From Brevundimonas mediterranea (lineage in GTDB: Bacteria; Pseudomonadota; Alphaproteobacteria; Caulobacterales; Caulobacteraceae), in contig NZ_CP048751.1 of assembly GCF_011064825.1 (NCBI RefSeq), forward strand, positions 1,984,001 through 2,048,000: DNA of 64,000 nucleotides, read 5' to 3'. The first letter of the stretch is position 1. Each line of letters opens with the position of its first letter. A program made the translations under genes and the position numbers. A model generated the notes under the pieces. It was not told the DNA's origin. It saw only the letters and a program-made list of their open reading frames with translations, and searched no databases. Shown piece by piece: positions 1 to 9,272 of the stretch.

Positions 1-960
1 CATTCCGATCATGGGCACGATCATGATGATCACGGCCATGACTCTTCGCATGGCCATCACCACCATCATCATGGGCATGGGCACGCCCATGGACCGGTGG
101 ACACCGGCGACTGGCGCTACGCCGTCGGCCTGGTGGTCAATCTGGCCTTCGTGTTCTGCGAGTTCGGCGCGGGCCTGATCGCGGATTCGACCGCCTTGCT
201 GGCCGACGCCGGGCATAATTTGTCGGATGTCCTGGGCCTGGCCATGGCGGGCGGCGCGGCCTGGCTGGCGCGGCGCGGGGCGCACGGGGCGGCGGGCGGG
301 CGGCGCACCTACGGCTTCGGCAAGGCCACGGTGCTGGCGGCCCTGGGCAACGCCCTGCTGCTGATCTTCGCCTGCGGGGCCATCGCCTTCGAGGCCGTGC
401 GGCGTTTTGCAGAACCCGCGCCGGTCGGCTCGGGCGTGATCATGACGGTGGCGGCCATCGGCTTCTTCATCAATCTGGGCACCGCCCTGCTGTTCATGAA
501 GTCCCAGCACGACCTGAACGCGCGGGGCGCCTATCTGCACATGATGGCCGACGCCGGCGTGTCGCTGGGGGTGGTGGCGGCGGGCGGGCTGATCATGCTG
601 ACCGGCTGGTCCCTGGTCGATCCGATCGTCAGCCTGGTCATCGTCGCCGTGATCCTGTGGTCGACCTGGGGCTTGCTGAAGGACTCGGTCAATCTGGCCA
701 TGGACGGGGCGCCCGCCGACGTGGACGTGGCCAAGCTGGAAAAGGCGCTGATGGGGCTGCCGGGCGTGCGCGCGGTCCACGACCTGCACGTCTGGGGCCT
801 GTCCACGACCGAGACCGCCCTGACGGCCCATCTGGTCCACGACCGCGAGGACGGCGTCGCCCTGCTGATGGAGGCTCAGGCGCTGGCGAAACGCCATTCC
901 ATCCGCCACACGACGCTTCAGCTGGAAAGCGAGGCCCTGCCGGACTGTCCGGGGTGTTGA
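1..960 (+). CDS. Cation diffusion facilitator (zinc exporter), 5' end outside window
   Basis: This is an inner-membrane proton-coupled exporter of Zn2+ or similar divalent metals, of the CDF family (ZitB/CzcD/DmeF type). The reading frame is open from base 1, so the gene begins upstream. Positions 1-90 encode a very His/Asp-rich stretch (runs such as HDHDDHGHD and six His in a row), typical of the cytosolic N-terminal metal-binding tail. A start at the GTG at 97 would cut off this tail and is not favoured. The membrane part has the family's TM2 signature ALLADAGHNLSD and the TM5 equivalent HMMADAGVSLG, both carrying metal-binding Asp/His. The C-terminal cytoplasmic domain holds HDLHVWGL. Metal preference cannot be fixed from sequence. 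Confidence 0.93.
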   Translation, partial: HSDHGHDHDDHGHDSSHGHHHHHHGHGHAHGPVDTGDWRYAVGLVVNLAFVFCEFGAGLIADSTALLADAGHNLSDVLGLAMAGGAAWLARRGAHGAAGGRRTYGFGKATVLAALGNALLLIFACGAIAFEAVRRFAEPAPVGSGVIMTVAAIGFFINLGTALLFMKSQHDLNARGAYLHMMADAGVSLGVVAAGGLIMLTGWSLVDPIVSLVIVAVILWSTWGLLKDSVNLAMDGAPADVDVAKLEKALMGLPGVRAVHDLHVWGLSTTETALTAHLVHDREDGVALLMEAQALAKRHSIRHTTLQLESEALPDCPGC

Positions 961-980
961 GTTCCACCCACCCCCACAAC

Positions 981-1108
981 CGTCATCCTAGGCCTTGTGC
1001 CTAGGATCCATAGACTCAGGACCCGCCGCATAGCGAAGAGCGGCAAAGTCTGCGCCTCATAGTCCGACACCGGGAGTATGGATCCTAGGCACAAGGCCTA
1101 GGATGACG
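981..1108. repeat. REPIN-like element: two inverted 32-bp palindromic repeats
   Basis: Positions 981-1012 and 1077-1108 are exact reverse complements over 32 bp, separated by 64 bp. Each arm is itself a hairpin, with a 9-bp stem ATCCTAGGC / GCCTAGGAT around CTTGT. This nested architecture is that of REP doublets (REPINs) and small MITE-like elements that are dispersed in alphaproteobacterial intergenic DNA. It lies between the CDF gene and the 3' end of murI, so it could also end both convergent transcripts. No ORF lies inside it. Confidence 0.8.
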
Positions 1109-1146
1109 TGCGGTGGCGGAGCACCGCGTCGGCGCCGTGTCCGCCC

Positions 1147-2004
1147 CTACGCCTGGGCGAACGCCAGCGGCGCGCCCCAGAATTGCGACACCATTTCCGA
1201 CTGCGGACCGGCCTGGCCCGTCGTCAGGAAGTCGCGGCGGCCGCTGTCGCCCAGTTCGAATTCGGGATGCCGCGCGAAATACCGCTCCAGCGCATCGGCC
1301 ACGGCGGTCGGCTGATTGATCAGCACCGTGCCCGCCGGCAGGGCCGAGGCGAACAGTTCGGCGATGATCTCATAGTGGGTGCAGCCCAGGATGGCCTTGT
1401 CCGGGTGGCGGCCGATGCGGCGGCGCAGGGCGTCGACGTGGTCGTCCACCACCACCTTCAGCTCCTCGCGCGGGGCGCCCAGCTCGATCAGGCCCGCCAG
1501 GCCGGGGCAGGGTTCGGAGAAGACGGCGATGTCCTCGCGCCGCTTGTCGATCTCGATCTCGAAGACGCGGCTGATGGCGGTGGCGGCGGTGCAGAAGACG
1601 CCGGTGACAGCGATCGCCTCGACCTTATCCCCTTCTGCGGCGCGCTCCGCCTCGAAGCTCCAGGGCTTGCCGGTCGCGGCCTCGATGGTCGGCACGATGA
1701 TGCCCAGCACATTGACCGGCCGGCCCAGCCGTTCGCGCAGGCCGGGGATCCAGGTCTGTTGCAGGCGGCGCAGGGCGATGGCGCTGGCGGTGTTGCAGGC
1801 CAGAACCACGACCGAGGCGCCGGCCTCGAACAGCCGCTCGCACCCCGCCCGGGTCAGTTCGACGATGTCCTCGCCGCCGCGCCCGCCATAGGGCGCGTGG
1901 GCCTGGTCGGCCAGATAGACGAAGTCCCGCTGGGGAAAGCGTCGGGTCAGTTCACGGTGGACGGTCAGGCCGCCCACGCCGGAGTCGAAAACGCCAATAG
2001 CCAT
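1147..2004 (-). CDS. murI: Glutamate racemase
   Basis: MurI interconverts L- and D-glutamate in the cytoplasm, supplying D-Glu for peptidoglycan. The 285-residue length is normal. Visible motifs are DSGVGG at residues 7-12, the first catalytic cysteine in ACNTAS (C70) and the second in GCTHYE (C208), with PYGGR near residue 38. The usual xxRxPYG segment reads AHAPYG here, a minor change. The ATG at 2004 directly precedes AIGVFDSG, the expected family N-terminus. The gene is convergent with the upstream exporter and divergent from the M3 peptidase, with about 130 bp between the two starts. Confidence 0.96.
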   Translation of the reverse strand: MAIGVFDSGVGGLTVHRELTRRFPQRDFVYLADQAHAPYGGRGGEDIVELTRAGCERLFEAGASVVVLACNTASAIALRRLQQTWIPGLRERLGRPVNVLGIIVPTIEAATGKPWSFEAERAAEGDKVEAIAVTGVFCTAATAISRVFEIEIDKRREDIAVFSEPCPGLAGLIELGAPREELKVVVDDHVDALRRRIGRHPDKAILGCTHYEIIAELFASALPAGTVLINQPTAVADALERYFARHPEFELGDSGRRDFLTTGQAGPQSEMVSQFWGAPLAFAQA

Positions 2005-2132
2005 ATCCGGGCTTTAGAACAGTGCGACGATCGATCCAACAAGATTACGGGCCTTTAACGGGCGGGACAGGTGACGATCCGGTCCGGTGCGCCTAAGTGT
2101 GACCCCGACATGATTTTTCCACGGAGCATTCC

Positions 2133-4316
2133 ATGCACAGACGCCAGCTTCTCATCGCGGGCGGCAGCCTGATGGCCCTCTCGGCCTGCGCCTCCACCGG
2201 ATCCGGCGCTACGCCCGCCACCGGCGCGCCGACCGCCATGGACCTGGCTGAAGAAGGCCGCATCGCCCGCGCCGTCCTGCCGGCCGCGACGCCCAAGGCC
2301 GAACTGCTGCAGCCGTGGACCGGTTCGTATGACGGCCTGCCGCCGTTCGACAAGGTGACCCCGGCCAAGCTGCGCGAGGCCATGCTGGAAGGCATCGAGC
2401 TGCAACGCGCCGACATCGCCGCCATCGCGAACAACCCGGAGGCCCCGACCTTCGCCAACACCATGGCGGCGCTGGAGCTGGCCGGCGAGCCGCTGGACCG
2501 GGCGTCCAACCTCTATGGCGTCATGACCTCCAATATCGGCGGCGAGGCCTATGACGCGGTCGACACCGAACTGTCGCCCATCCTGTCGGCGGCCTCGGAC
2601 GAGATCACCTTCAACGCGGCCCTGTTCCAGCGCGTCAAGACCGTCGCCGACAACGCCGACGCCATGGGCCTGAGCGCCCAGCAGAAGCGTCTGGCCGAGC
2701 GTCGCCGCGACGCCTTCATCCGTTCGGGCGCCAATCTGGACGCGGCGGGCAAGGCCGAGCTGGGCCGGATCAACACCGCCCTGTCCAACGCCTTCACCCG
2801 CTTCGGCCAGAAGGTCGTCGCCGACGAAAACGCCTGGACCCTGATCCCGAACGAAGCCGGTCTGGCGGGCCTGCCCGCCTCGAACAAGGCCGCCGCCGCA
2901 TCGGCCGCACGCAGCCGCAATCTGCAGGGTTGGGCCATTCTGAACACCCGTTCGGCCGTCGATCCCTTCCTGACCTTCGCCGACGACCGGGCCCTGCGCG
3001 AGCAGGTCTGGAAGAAGTTCGTCAACCGCGGCGACAACGGCGACGCCAACGACACCAATGCGACCATCGCCGAGATCGTGAAGCTGCGCGATCAGCGGGC
3101 CAAGCTGCTGGGCTATCGCAACCATGCCGAACTGCGCATGCAGGACACCATGGCCAAGACCCCGGCCAATGCGCAGAGCCTGATGGACCGCGTCTGGGCG
3201 CCGGCCAAGGCGCGCGTCGCCGAAGAGGTCGCCGACATGAAGGCGATCGCCGGCTTCGACATCGAGCCCTGGGACTACCTCTATTTCGCCGAGAAGGTCC
3301 GCAAGGCCAAGTACGACCTGGATCAGAACCAGCTGAAGCCCTATTTCGAACTGAACGCGGTCCGCGCCGGTTCCTTCGCCATGGCCGAGCGTCTGTACGG
3401 CTTCAAGTTCACCAAACTGCCCAAGGGTTCGGTCCCGACCTTCGAGCCGGACGTCGAGGTCTATGAACTGCACGACAAGGCCACCGGCAAGCTGATCGGC
3501 CTGTACTACACCGACGACTACGCCCGTCCGGGCAAGCGTTCGGGCGCCTGGATGACCACCTACCGGTCCTTCTCGACGCTGGACGGATCGAAGGTGATCC
3601 TGGGCTCGAACAACAACAACTTCACCAAGCCCGAGCCGGGCGAACCGGTGCTGATCTCGCTGGACGACGCCGAGACCCTGTTCCACGAGTTCGGCCACAC
3701 CCTGCATTACTTCTCGTCGAACGTGACCTATCCGTCGTTCGGCAATACGCCGCGCGACTTCGTCGAATATCCGTCGCAGGTCCACGAGCACTGGGTGCTG
3801 AGCCGGCCGATCCTGGACGGCTATCTGAAACATTATCAGACGGGCGAGGCCATGCCCCAGGCCCTGGTCGACAAGATCCAGGCCTCGTCCACCTTCAACC
3901 AGGGCTATGCGACCGTCAGCTATCTGTCGTCGGCCATCGTCGACATGGACCTGCACACCCAGGCCACGCCGCCGACCGACATCGACGCCTTCGAGAAGGC
4001 CAGCCTGACGCGGATCGGCATGCCCAAGGAGATCGTGATGCGGCACCGCCTGCCGCAGTTCAATCACCTGTTCACGTCCGACGCCTATTCGGCCGGCTAC
4101 TACAGCTACCTGTGGTCCGAGACGATGGACGCCGACACCTGGGCCTATTTCGAGGAGTCGGGCGACGTGTTCAATCCGGACATCGCCGGCCGCTTCAAGT
4201 CGATCATGCTGGCGCCGGGCAACACCACCGACCGGGCCGAGGCCTACCGCGCCTTCCGCGGTCGCGACCCGGACGTGGCGGCCCTGCTGAAGGTCCGCGG
4301 CTTCCCGGTGTCCTGA
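2133..4316 (+). CDS. M3 family zinc metallopeptidase (Dcp-like), probable lipoprotein
   Basis: A 727-residue peptidase of family M3 (dipeptidyl carboxypeptidase / oligopeptidase type), which trims small peptides. The zinc site HEFGH is at residues 518-522 in ETLFHEFGHTLH, and the usual downstream helix with FVEYPSQ supplies further active-site residues. The N-terminus MHRRQLLIAGGSLMALSAC has a twin-Arg pair, a hydrophobic stretch and a lipobox with Cys19, so the enzyme is predicted to be exported and lipid-anchored; classical Dcp is often periplasmic or cytosolic. GGAGC lies about 7 nt before the ATG. It ends at a hairpin shared with the convergent UrcA gene. Confidence 0.93.
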   Translation: MHRRQLLIAGGSLMALSACASTGSGATPATGAPTAMDLAEEGRIARAVLPAATPKAELLQPWTGSYDGLPPFDKVTPAKLREAMLEGIELQRADIAAIANNPEAPTFANTMAALELAGEPLDRASNLYGVMTSNIGGEAYDAVDTELSPILSAASDEITFNAALFQRVKTVADNADAMGLSAQQKRLAERRRDAFIRSGANLDAAGKAELGRINTALSNAFTRFGQKVVADENAWTLIPNEAGLAGLPASNKAAAASAARSRNLQGWAILNTRSAVDPFLTFADDRALREQVWKKFVNRGDNGDANDTNATIAEIVKLRDQRAKLLGYRNHAELRMQDTMAKTPANAQSLMDRVWAPAKARVAEEVADMKAIAGFDIEPWDYLYFAEKVRKAKYDLDQNQLKPYFELNAVRAGSFAMAERLYGFKFTKLPKGSVPTFEPDVEVYELHDKATGKLIGLYYTDDYARPGKRSGAWMTTYRSFSTLDGSKVILGSNNNNFTKPEPGEPVLISLDDAETLFHEFGHTLHYFSSNVTYPSFGNTPRDFVEYPSQVHEHWVLSRPILDGYLKHYQTGEAMPQALVDKIQASSTFNQGYATVSYLSSAIVDMDLHTQATPPTDIDAFEKASLTRIGMPKEIVMRHRLPQFNHLFTSDAYSAGYYSYLWSETMDADTWAYFEESGDVFNPDIAGRFKSIMLAPGNTTDRAEAYRAFRGRDPDVAALLKVRGFPVS

Positions 4317-4348
4317 TCGGGCAGGCTTGGGGCGAAAGCCTATAACGG

Positions 4349-4381
4349 GGACGCCGTCGGACGATCGGTCCGGCGGCGTCC
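4349..4381. terminator. Bidirectional hairpin between M3 peptidase and UrcA gene
   Basis: Arms 4349-4362 and 4368-4381 pair over 13 of 14 positions, with one mismatch, around a 5-nt loop. The hairpin sits between two convergent stop codons (4316 and 4388). It lacks a strong T tract on either side, so termination efficiency is uncertain. Confidence 0.6.
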
Positions 4382-4387
4382 TGCGTT

Positions 4388-4669
4388 TCAGGCCTCGAAG
4401 GAGCGGCTGCCCCGGGCGTATTCGGTCCGGGCGTGCGCGGGCAGGTTCGACAGGGCTTCGTCGCGCACGCCTGCGCGGCAGGCGAGGCGTTCGAGGGGCG
4501 TGCGGTTTGCGCACAGTTGGTCGGCCACCTGACGAATGCGGGTGTCCAGCCGCGCCGCGCCGTCGCGGGTGGCCAGGTCCAGATCCCCATAGGAGATGCG
4601 AAGGTCGGATGCGGAGGCGGCGCTTGCGGCCAGGACGGCGGCGGCCGTTAGAGAGACAATCCTGAACAT
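4388..4669 (-). CDS. UrcA family small secreted protein
   Basis: A 93-residue protein with an N-terminal Sec signal peptide (MFRIVSLTAAAVLAASAASA, cleavage after about residue 20). The mature part fits the UrcA family, with ISYGDLDLATRDG, an L-x-x-R-I segment and paired cysteines at LCANRTPLERLACR. The family is named after a uranium-induced Caulobacter gene; the molecular function is unknown and the location is probably periplasmic. It is convergent with the M3 peptidase and divergent from corA. A second UrcA paralogue lies on the far side of corA, 1.3 kb away. Confidence 0.85.
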   Translation of the reverse strand: MFRIVSLTAAAVLAASAASASDLRISYGDLDLATRDGAARLDTRIRQVADQLCANRTPLERLACRAGVRDEALSNLPAHARTEYARGSRSFEA

Positions 4670-4917
4670 GATCCTGTTTCCTTTTTTCCCGCCCCTCTAT
4701 CGGCTGGGGCAGGGAAGGGTGGCGCAGAACCGCATCCAAACGGCGAAGCTTCCGCGGCGGAAACACGGCTGATTCATAATTCGGCGTCATGACATTTCGG
4801 ACAGGCGAACGTCCCCCGCTGGGGCCGTCGATGCGAGGAGCCTCGCGCGTTGAGCGCATTTCGTCACGCGCCGTCCTGCACTAAGGCGTTAGCAACGCAT
4901 CCGTTTCGGGAGATTCC

Positions 4918-5883
4918 ATGTCCGTCGTCGCCTCCTATGTGTATCGAGAGGGACAGCGCGTACGGGCGGCGCCGCTGACGGAAAAGGGCCTGACGATGAA
5001 ACCCGGCGAATTCGTCTGGATCGGCCTGCACGAGCCGACCGACGCCGAGTTCGATGTCCTGGTGAAGCGGTTCCACCTTCACCCCCTGGCGGTGGAAGAC
5101 GCCCTGTCGGCCCACCAGATGCCCAAGGTCGAGGTCTATGGCCACGAACTGTTCGTCGTCGCCCGCACCGCCGAAAAGGTGGACGATACGATCAGCTATG
5201 GCGAGACCCACGTCTTCGTCGGCACGGACCACGTCATCAGCATTCGTCACGGCTCGGCCCGGTCGCACACGGCCCTGCGCGCCCAGCTGGAGGCCTCCCC
5301 CGAACAGCTTCGCGCCGGTCCCGACTTCGTCCTGCACGGGGTGCTGGACTTCATCGCCGACGCCTATGTGCCGATCGTCGACGGGGCGGAGGACAGCGTG
5401 CTGGAGCTGGAGCAGCGCGCGCTGGACACCTTCCTGTCGCGGCGCGAGATCCGCCGCCTGTTCACCCTGCGCCGCGAACTGCTGAAGTTCCGGCGCATCC
5501 TGGGGCCGATGGAGGAGGTGGCGGGTCGGCTGCAGTCGCTGGACCTGCCCTGTATCGACCCGGACATCCGACCCTATTTCCGCGACATCGCCGACCATGT
5601 GCGTCGGGTGAACAGCCGGTTGAACGGGCTGACGGACATCCTGGCCTCGGTGTTCGAGGTCGCCAATCTGCTGGAACAGCAGCGGCAGGGGGTGATCACC
5701 CGCAAGCTGGCCTCATGGGCGGCGCTGCTGGCCGTGCCGACGGCCATCGCCGGCATCTACGGCATGAACTTCGAGTTCATGCCCGAACTTCACTGGCGTT
5801 ACGGCTATGCGGTCGTGATGGGTCTGATCGTCGCGGTCTGCGTCGGCCTCTACATCACCTTCAAACGCACGAAGTGGCTTTAG
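4918..5883 (+). CDS. corA: CorA family magnesium/divalent cation transporter
   Basis: CorA forms a pentameric channel for Mg2+ (and Co2+/Ni2+) in the inner membrane. The protein is 321 residues, the normal length. It has a large cytoplasmic N-terminal domain, a long helix (about 170-270), and two C-terminal TM segments separated by the periplasmic signature GMN at residues 282-284, followed by FEFMPEL. The C-terminus is basic (FKRTKWL). GGGAG precedes the ATG at 4918 by 5 nt. Its 248-bp upstream region separates it from the divergent UrcA gene; I see no recognisable Mg2+ riboswitch there. Confidence 0.95.
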   Translation: MSVVASYVYREGQRVRAAPLTEKGLTMKPGEFVWIGLHEPTDAEFDVLVKRFHLHPLAVEDALSAHQMPKVEVYGHELFVVARTAEKVDDTISYGETHVFVGTDHVISIRHGSARSHTALRAQLEASPEQLRAGPDFVLHGVLDFIADAYVPIVDGAEDSVLELEQRALDTFLSRREIRRLFTLRRELLKFRRILGPMEEVAGRLQSLDLPCIDPDIRPYFRDIADHVRRVNSRLNGLTDILASVFEVANLLEQQRQGVITRKLASWAALLAVPTAIAGIYGMNFEFMPELHWRYGYAVVMGLIVAVCVGLYITFKRTKWL

Positions 5884-5891
5884 ACCGATGA

Positions 5892-5923
5892 GCCGGCGAA
5901 GGGCGGGGGTGCCCTTCGCCGGC
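5892..5923. terminator. Bidirectional terminator corA / UrcA
   Basis: A perfect 13-bp stem (5892-5904 with 5911-5923) closes a 6-nt G-rich loop between the convergent stop codons at 5883 and 5931. Confidence 0.8.
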
Positions 5924-5930
5924 CGCAGCA

Positions 5931-6269
5931 TCAGCTGTTGGCGAACAGGCCGACGACTTGGGCGACCTGACGGGCGCCGCGCGGCGCGCGCGCGTATTCC
6001 ACCTGACGCTGGCGCGGCAGCTGGCGCATGGCTTCGGCGCGAACGGCGACCTCGCAAGGCCGGCGGTTGACGATCCGGCTGCCCGGAACGGTGAAGTTGC
6101 GGCACAGGCTTGCGGCGGCCTGATCGACGCGGCTGTCGAAGACGGCGGCGCCGGCGGCCGTGGACAGGTCCAGATCGCGGAAGGCGATCCGGGCTTCGTT
6201 GCTTTGGGCCAGGGCGGGGGACACGGACAGGACGGCGACGGCGAAGAGAACGGGGGAGAGAACCTTCAT
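5931..6269 (-). CDS. UrcA family small secreted protein
   Basis: A 112-residue protein with a clear signal peptide (hydrophobic VLFAVAVLSVSPALA, cleavage before QSNEA). The mature domain matches UrcA: RIAFRDLDLSTAAGA, an L/V-x-x-R-V segment and two cysteines (SLCRNF and RPCEVAV), with a C-terminal YARAPRG like the YARGSRS of the paralogue at 4388-4669. Function is unknown. The two UrcA genes flank corA and both converge with, or diverge from, it, so co-regulation in envelope or metal stress is possible but only inferred. Confidence 0.82.
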   Translation of the reverse strand: MKVLSPVLFAVAVLSVSPALAQSNEARIAFRDLDLSTAAGAAVFDSRVDQAAASLCRNFTVPGSRIVNRRPCEVAVRAEAMRQLPRQRQVEYARAPRGARQVAQVVGLFANS

Positions 6270-6407
6270 CGCTTTGCTCCTAAGAGAAAGATAATCGCTC
6301 GAAACGGCGACGAAGGCGCAATACGCGTGTTGTGTAACAGCTCAATGAGGGTTCAGCCGCCAATCCAAGACGGGCGGATTAAATCGTCGTCATGGTTGCG
6401 GCTGTAA

Positions 6408-9113
6408 TCAGCCGCTGTTGCGCAGCCCTGCCGCCACGCCGTTGATCGCCAGCAGAATCCCCTCGCGAACACGGGGGTCTTCATCCCCGGCGCGGCGGCG
6501 GCGGATCAGTTCGATCTGCACATGGTTCAGCGGCTCGACATAGGGCATCCGCAGCCGGATCAGCCGATCCAGCTCGGGTTGGCCGCCCAGCAGCCTGTCA
6601 TGGCCGGTGATGGCCAGGACGGCGTCGTGGGTTCTCTGCCACTCGTCGCGGATCTCGCCATAGATGCGCGCCGCCAGCGCCGGATCGGGCACCAGGGTGG
6701 CGTAACGGCGGGCGACCGTCATGTCCGACTTGGCCATGACCATTTCCATGTTCTGGACCAGGGTGCGGAAGAAGGGCCAGACCTCGGCCATGGCCTTCAG
6801 TTCGGCCATGTCCTGGCCCTGGACGGCCGAGCCGAAACCGAACCAGCCGGGCAGCATGACCCGGCTCTGCGACCAGCTGAACACCCAGGGAATGGCGCGC
6901 AGATCCTCGATCCGGGTCGAGGCGGTGCGCGAAGACGGGCGCGAGCCGATCTTCAGGTCGGCGATCTCGGCGATGGGGGTGGCGGCGCGGTAATAGTCGA
7001 CGAAGCCGTCGGTCTCGTAGACCAGCTTGCGATAGGCGGCCATCGACCGGGCGGACAGGTCCGACAGGGTGGCGCCGTGGTCGGCGGTGAAGACGTGATC
7101 CTTGCCCTGATCCAGCGAGGCGAGGACGGCGCCGCAGGTCAGGGCGTCGAGGTTGCGCAGGGCGATCTCGGGCTCGCCGTACTTGTTGGCGATGACCTCG
7201 CCCTGTTCGGTGGTGCGGATGCGGCCCTGGACCGTGCCTTCCGGCTGGGCCAGCACCCCGGCGAAGGACGAACCCCCGCCGCGCCCGACCGTGCCGCCGC
7301 GCCCGTGGAACAGCTGCAGCTTCAGGCCGGCGGCCTTGGTCACCTCGACCAGGGCGCGCGAGGCCTCGTGCAGCTCCCAGCCGGACGTCAGATACGAGCC
7401 GTCCTTGTTGGAGTCCGAATAGCCGATCATCACTTCCTGAACGCCGCGCGCCTTGGCGACGGCCAGGGCGGACGGCTCCTTCAGCAGGCGCTCCAGCGTC
7501 GGACGCGAGGCGCGCAGGTCCTCAATGGTCTCGAACAGGGGGGCGGCCTGGATCGGGCAGGCGGCGGGATCCTCGGGGCGATAGAGGCCGACCTCCTTGA
7601 GCAGCAGATAGACCTCCAGCAGGTCCGAGGCCGCGTCGGTCTTGGAGACGATATGGGTGCGGATCGCCTGGGGGCCGAAGGCGGCCAGGGCCTCGGCGGC
7701 GGCCTGAAGAATGCCGCGCTCCTTCAGGGTTTCGGCCGCATACTCGGCATAGGGGCTGAACAACAGGCGCGGCGAGGCCAGTTCTGCGGCGAGCACCGAA
7801 AGCCGCCCCTCTTCGTCCAGGCCGGAATAGTCGGCGCAGACCCCGGCTGTCTTCAGCAGGTCGGCGACGACCCGTTCGTGGACGTCCGAGTTCTGGCGCA
7901 GGTCCAGGGTCGCCATGTGAAAGCCGAAGATCTCGACGGCGGTGACCAGGTCGCTGAGCCGGTCGTCGGCGAAGACCTCGCCATTATACGCCACCAGGCT
8001 GTCGCGCATGATCTTCAGATCGGCCTCGAAGGCGTCGGGGCCGGGGTAGGGCTCGGCGGCGACAACGGCGCGGCGGGGCGGCGGGGTTCCCCCCCGCGCC
8101 TCATAGGTGGCGGCCAGGCGGCCGTAGACGCCGGTCAGGGCGCGTCGATAGGGTTCGTCGGCGCGATGGGGGGACGGGTCGTGGGCGGCGTCCGCCAGGA
8201 CGGCCAGTTCCGGCGAGACCTGGGCCAGTTCGGCCGCCAGACTGAGCTCGGCGCCCAGGGCGTGAACCTCTTCCAGGTAATAGCCCAGGACGGCGCGCGA
8301 CTGGGTGCGGAAGGCGGCGGCCAGCACGGCGCCGTCGACGTTCGGATTGCCGTCCCGATCGCCGCCGACCCAGGTGCCGACCCGCATGAAGGGCTGAAGG
8401 TCCGGGGCGTCCAGCAGACGCCGCCAGGCCGACAACTGCTTCGGCGCGACGCGCAGGAAGATGCGGTCCAGGAAGGAGACGACGGTGTCGATCTCGTCCT
8501 GCACCACCAGTCCCTGGGTGCGGACCAGACGCGTGGCCCACAGGATGACGATCTGGCGGCGCAGGGGTTGGTTGATCTGGGCGGCTGAACAGGCGTCGCC
8601 GGCCTTGTCGCAGGCGTCCAGCATGTCGCTGACGGCGGCGATCCGGTCGATGACGCTCTTGCGCCGCACCTCGGACGGGTGGGCGGTCAGGACCGGCGAG
8701 ACCAGGGCCTCGTCCAGCAGGGCGCGCACGGCCGCCTTGTCCACCTTCTGTTCGGCCAGCCGTTGCAGGGCGCCTTCGGGCGTATCGGGACGGGCGCCGG
8801 CCACGACCTGGCCCTGGGCGCGACGACGGGTGGCGCGATCCTCGGCGATATTGGCCAGCAGGGAGAACAGGGCGAAGCCGTGGGCCAGGCCGGCGGCCTG
8901 ATCCACCGTCATGGCGGTCAACAGCTTCTCCAGCCGCTTGGCCGGATGCGAGGCCGGGTCGCGGTGATAGGCGACCGAGGCCTGGCGCACCGCCTCGACA
9001 TGATCGAACAGATCCTGGCCGCCTTCCTGACGAATGACCTCGCCCAGAATGCCGCCCAGCAGTCGGACTTCTTCACGCAGGGCGTCGTCGGCGGCGGGGG
9101 TCATCATCGGCAT
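6408..9113 (-). CDS. ppc: Phosphoenolpyruvate carboxylase
   Basis: Ppc carboxylates PEP with bicarbonate to oxaloacetate, replenishing the TCA cycle. The 901-residue length is typical. Conserved blocks in order are VLTAHPSEVRRK (catalytic His), GTWVGGDRDGNPNV, GYSDSNKDGSYLTSGW, FHGRGGTVGRGGG (mobile loop), and PWVFSWSQSRVMLPGWFG. The C-terminus INGVAAGLRNSG corresponds to the family's buried C-terminal NG-x-R-x-T/S-G tail. The ATG at 9113 is used; a second in-frame ATG three codons in is also possible. It is divergent from the deacetylase gene with 160 bp between starts. Confidence 0.97.
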   Translation of the reverse strand: MPMMTPAADDALREEVRLLGGILGEVIRQEGGQDLFDHVEAVRQASVAYHRDPASHPAKRLEKLLTAMTVDQAAGLAHGFALFSLLANIAEDRATRRRAQGQVVAGARPDTPEGALQRLAEQKVDKAAVRALLDEALVSPVLTAHPSEVRRKSVIDRIAAVSDMLDACDKAGDACSAAQINQPLRRQIVILWATRLVRTQGLVVQDEIDTVVSFLDRIFLRVAPKQLSAWRRLLDAPDLQPFMRVGTWVGGDRDGNPNVDGAVLAAAFRTQSRAVLGYYLEEVHALGAELSLAAELAQVSPELAVLADAAHDPSPHRADEPYRRALTGVYGRLAATYEARGGTPPPRRAVVAAEPYPGPDAFEADLKIMRDSLVAYNGEVFADDRLSDLVTAVEIFGFHMATLDLRQNSDVHERVVADLLKTAGVCADYSGLDEEGRLSVLAAELASPRLLFSPYAEYAAETLKERGILQAAAEALAAFGPQAIRTHIVSKTDAASDLLEVYLLLKEVGLYRPEDPAACPIQAAPLFETIEDLRASRPTLERLLKEPSALAVAKARGVQEVMIGYSDSNKDGSYLTSGWELHEASRALVEVTKAAGLKLQLFHGRGGTVGRGGGSSFAGVLAQPEGTVQGRIRTTEQGEVIANKYGEPEIALRNLDALTCGAVLASLDQGKDHVFTADHGATLSDLSARSMAAYRKLVYETDGFVDYYRAATPIAEIADLKIGSRPSSRTASTRIEDLRAIPWVFSWSQSRVMLPGWFGFGSAVQGQDMAELKAMAEVWPFFRTLVQNMEMVMAKSDMTVARRYATLVPDPALAARIYGEIRDEWQRTHDAVLAITGHDRLLGGQPELDRLIRLRMPYVEPLNHVQIELIRRRRAGDEDPRVREGILLAINGVAAGLRNSG

Positions 9114-9272
9114 GTCCTAGTCGGCAGCGGGGAGACCGGCATGTGAAAGAGCCGAAACGCCCCCGTCAACGCACGTTCCATGACAGGTCGCGATAGGAAA
9201 GGTCATGGTGAACCCGCCGTTAGGGTTTCTTAACCGGCGCGATGCAAGACTGGGCGTGAAGGATTCCGCCCC

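Noticed and set aside
2055..4859. 934-codon open frame on the minus strand
   Set aside because: It is antisense to the M3 peptidase gene, has low-complexity Arg/Gly/Val-rich translation and no recognisable domain; such shadows are common in GC-rich DNA.
6522..8588. 688-codon open frame antisense to ppc
   Set aside because: Translation is Gly/Gln/Ala/His-rich without motifs, while the opposite strand is a textbook Ppc.
9156..9179. EcfG-like site upstream of ppc (minus strand)
   Set aside because: The spacing is 15 nt, whereas all five good sites here have 16; ppc is a housekeeping gene.
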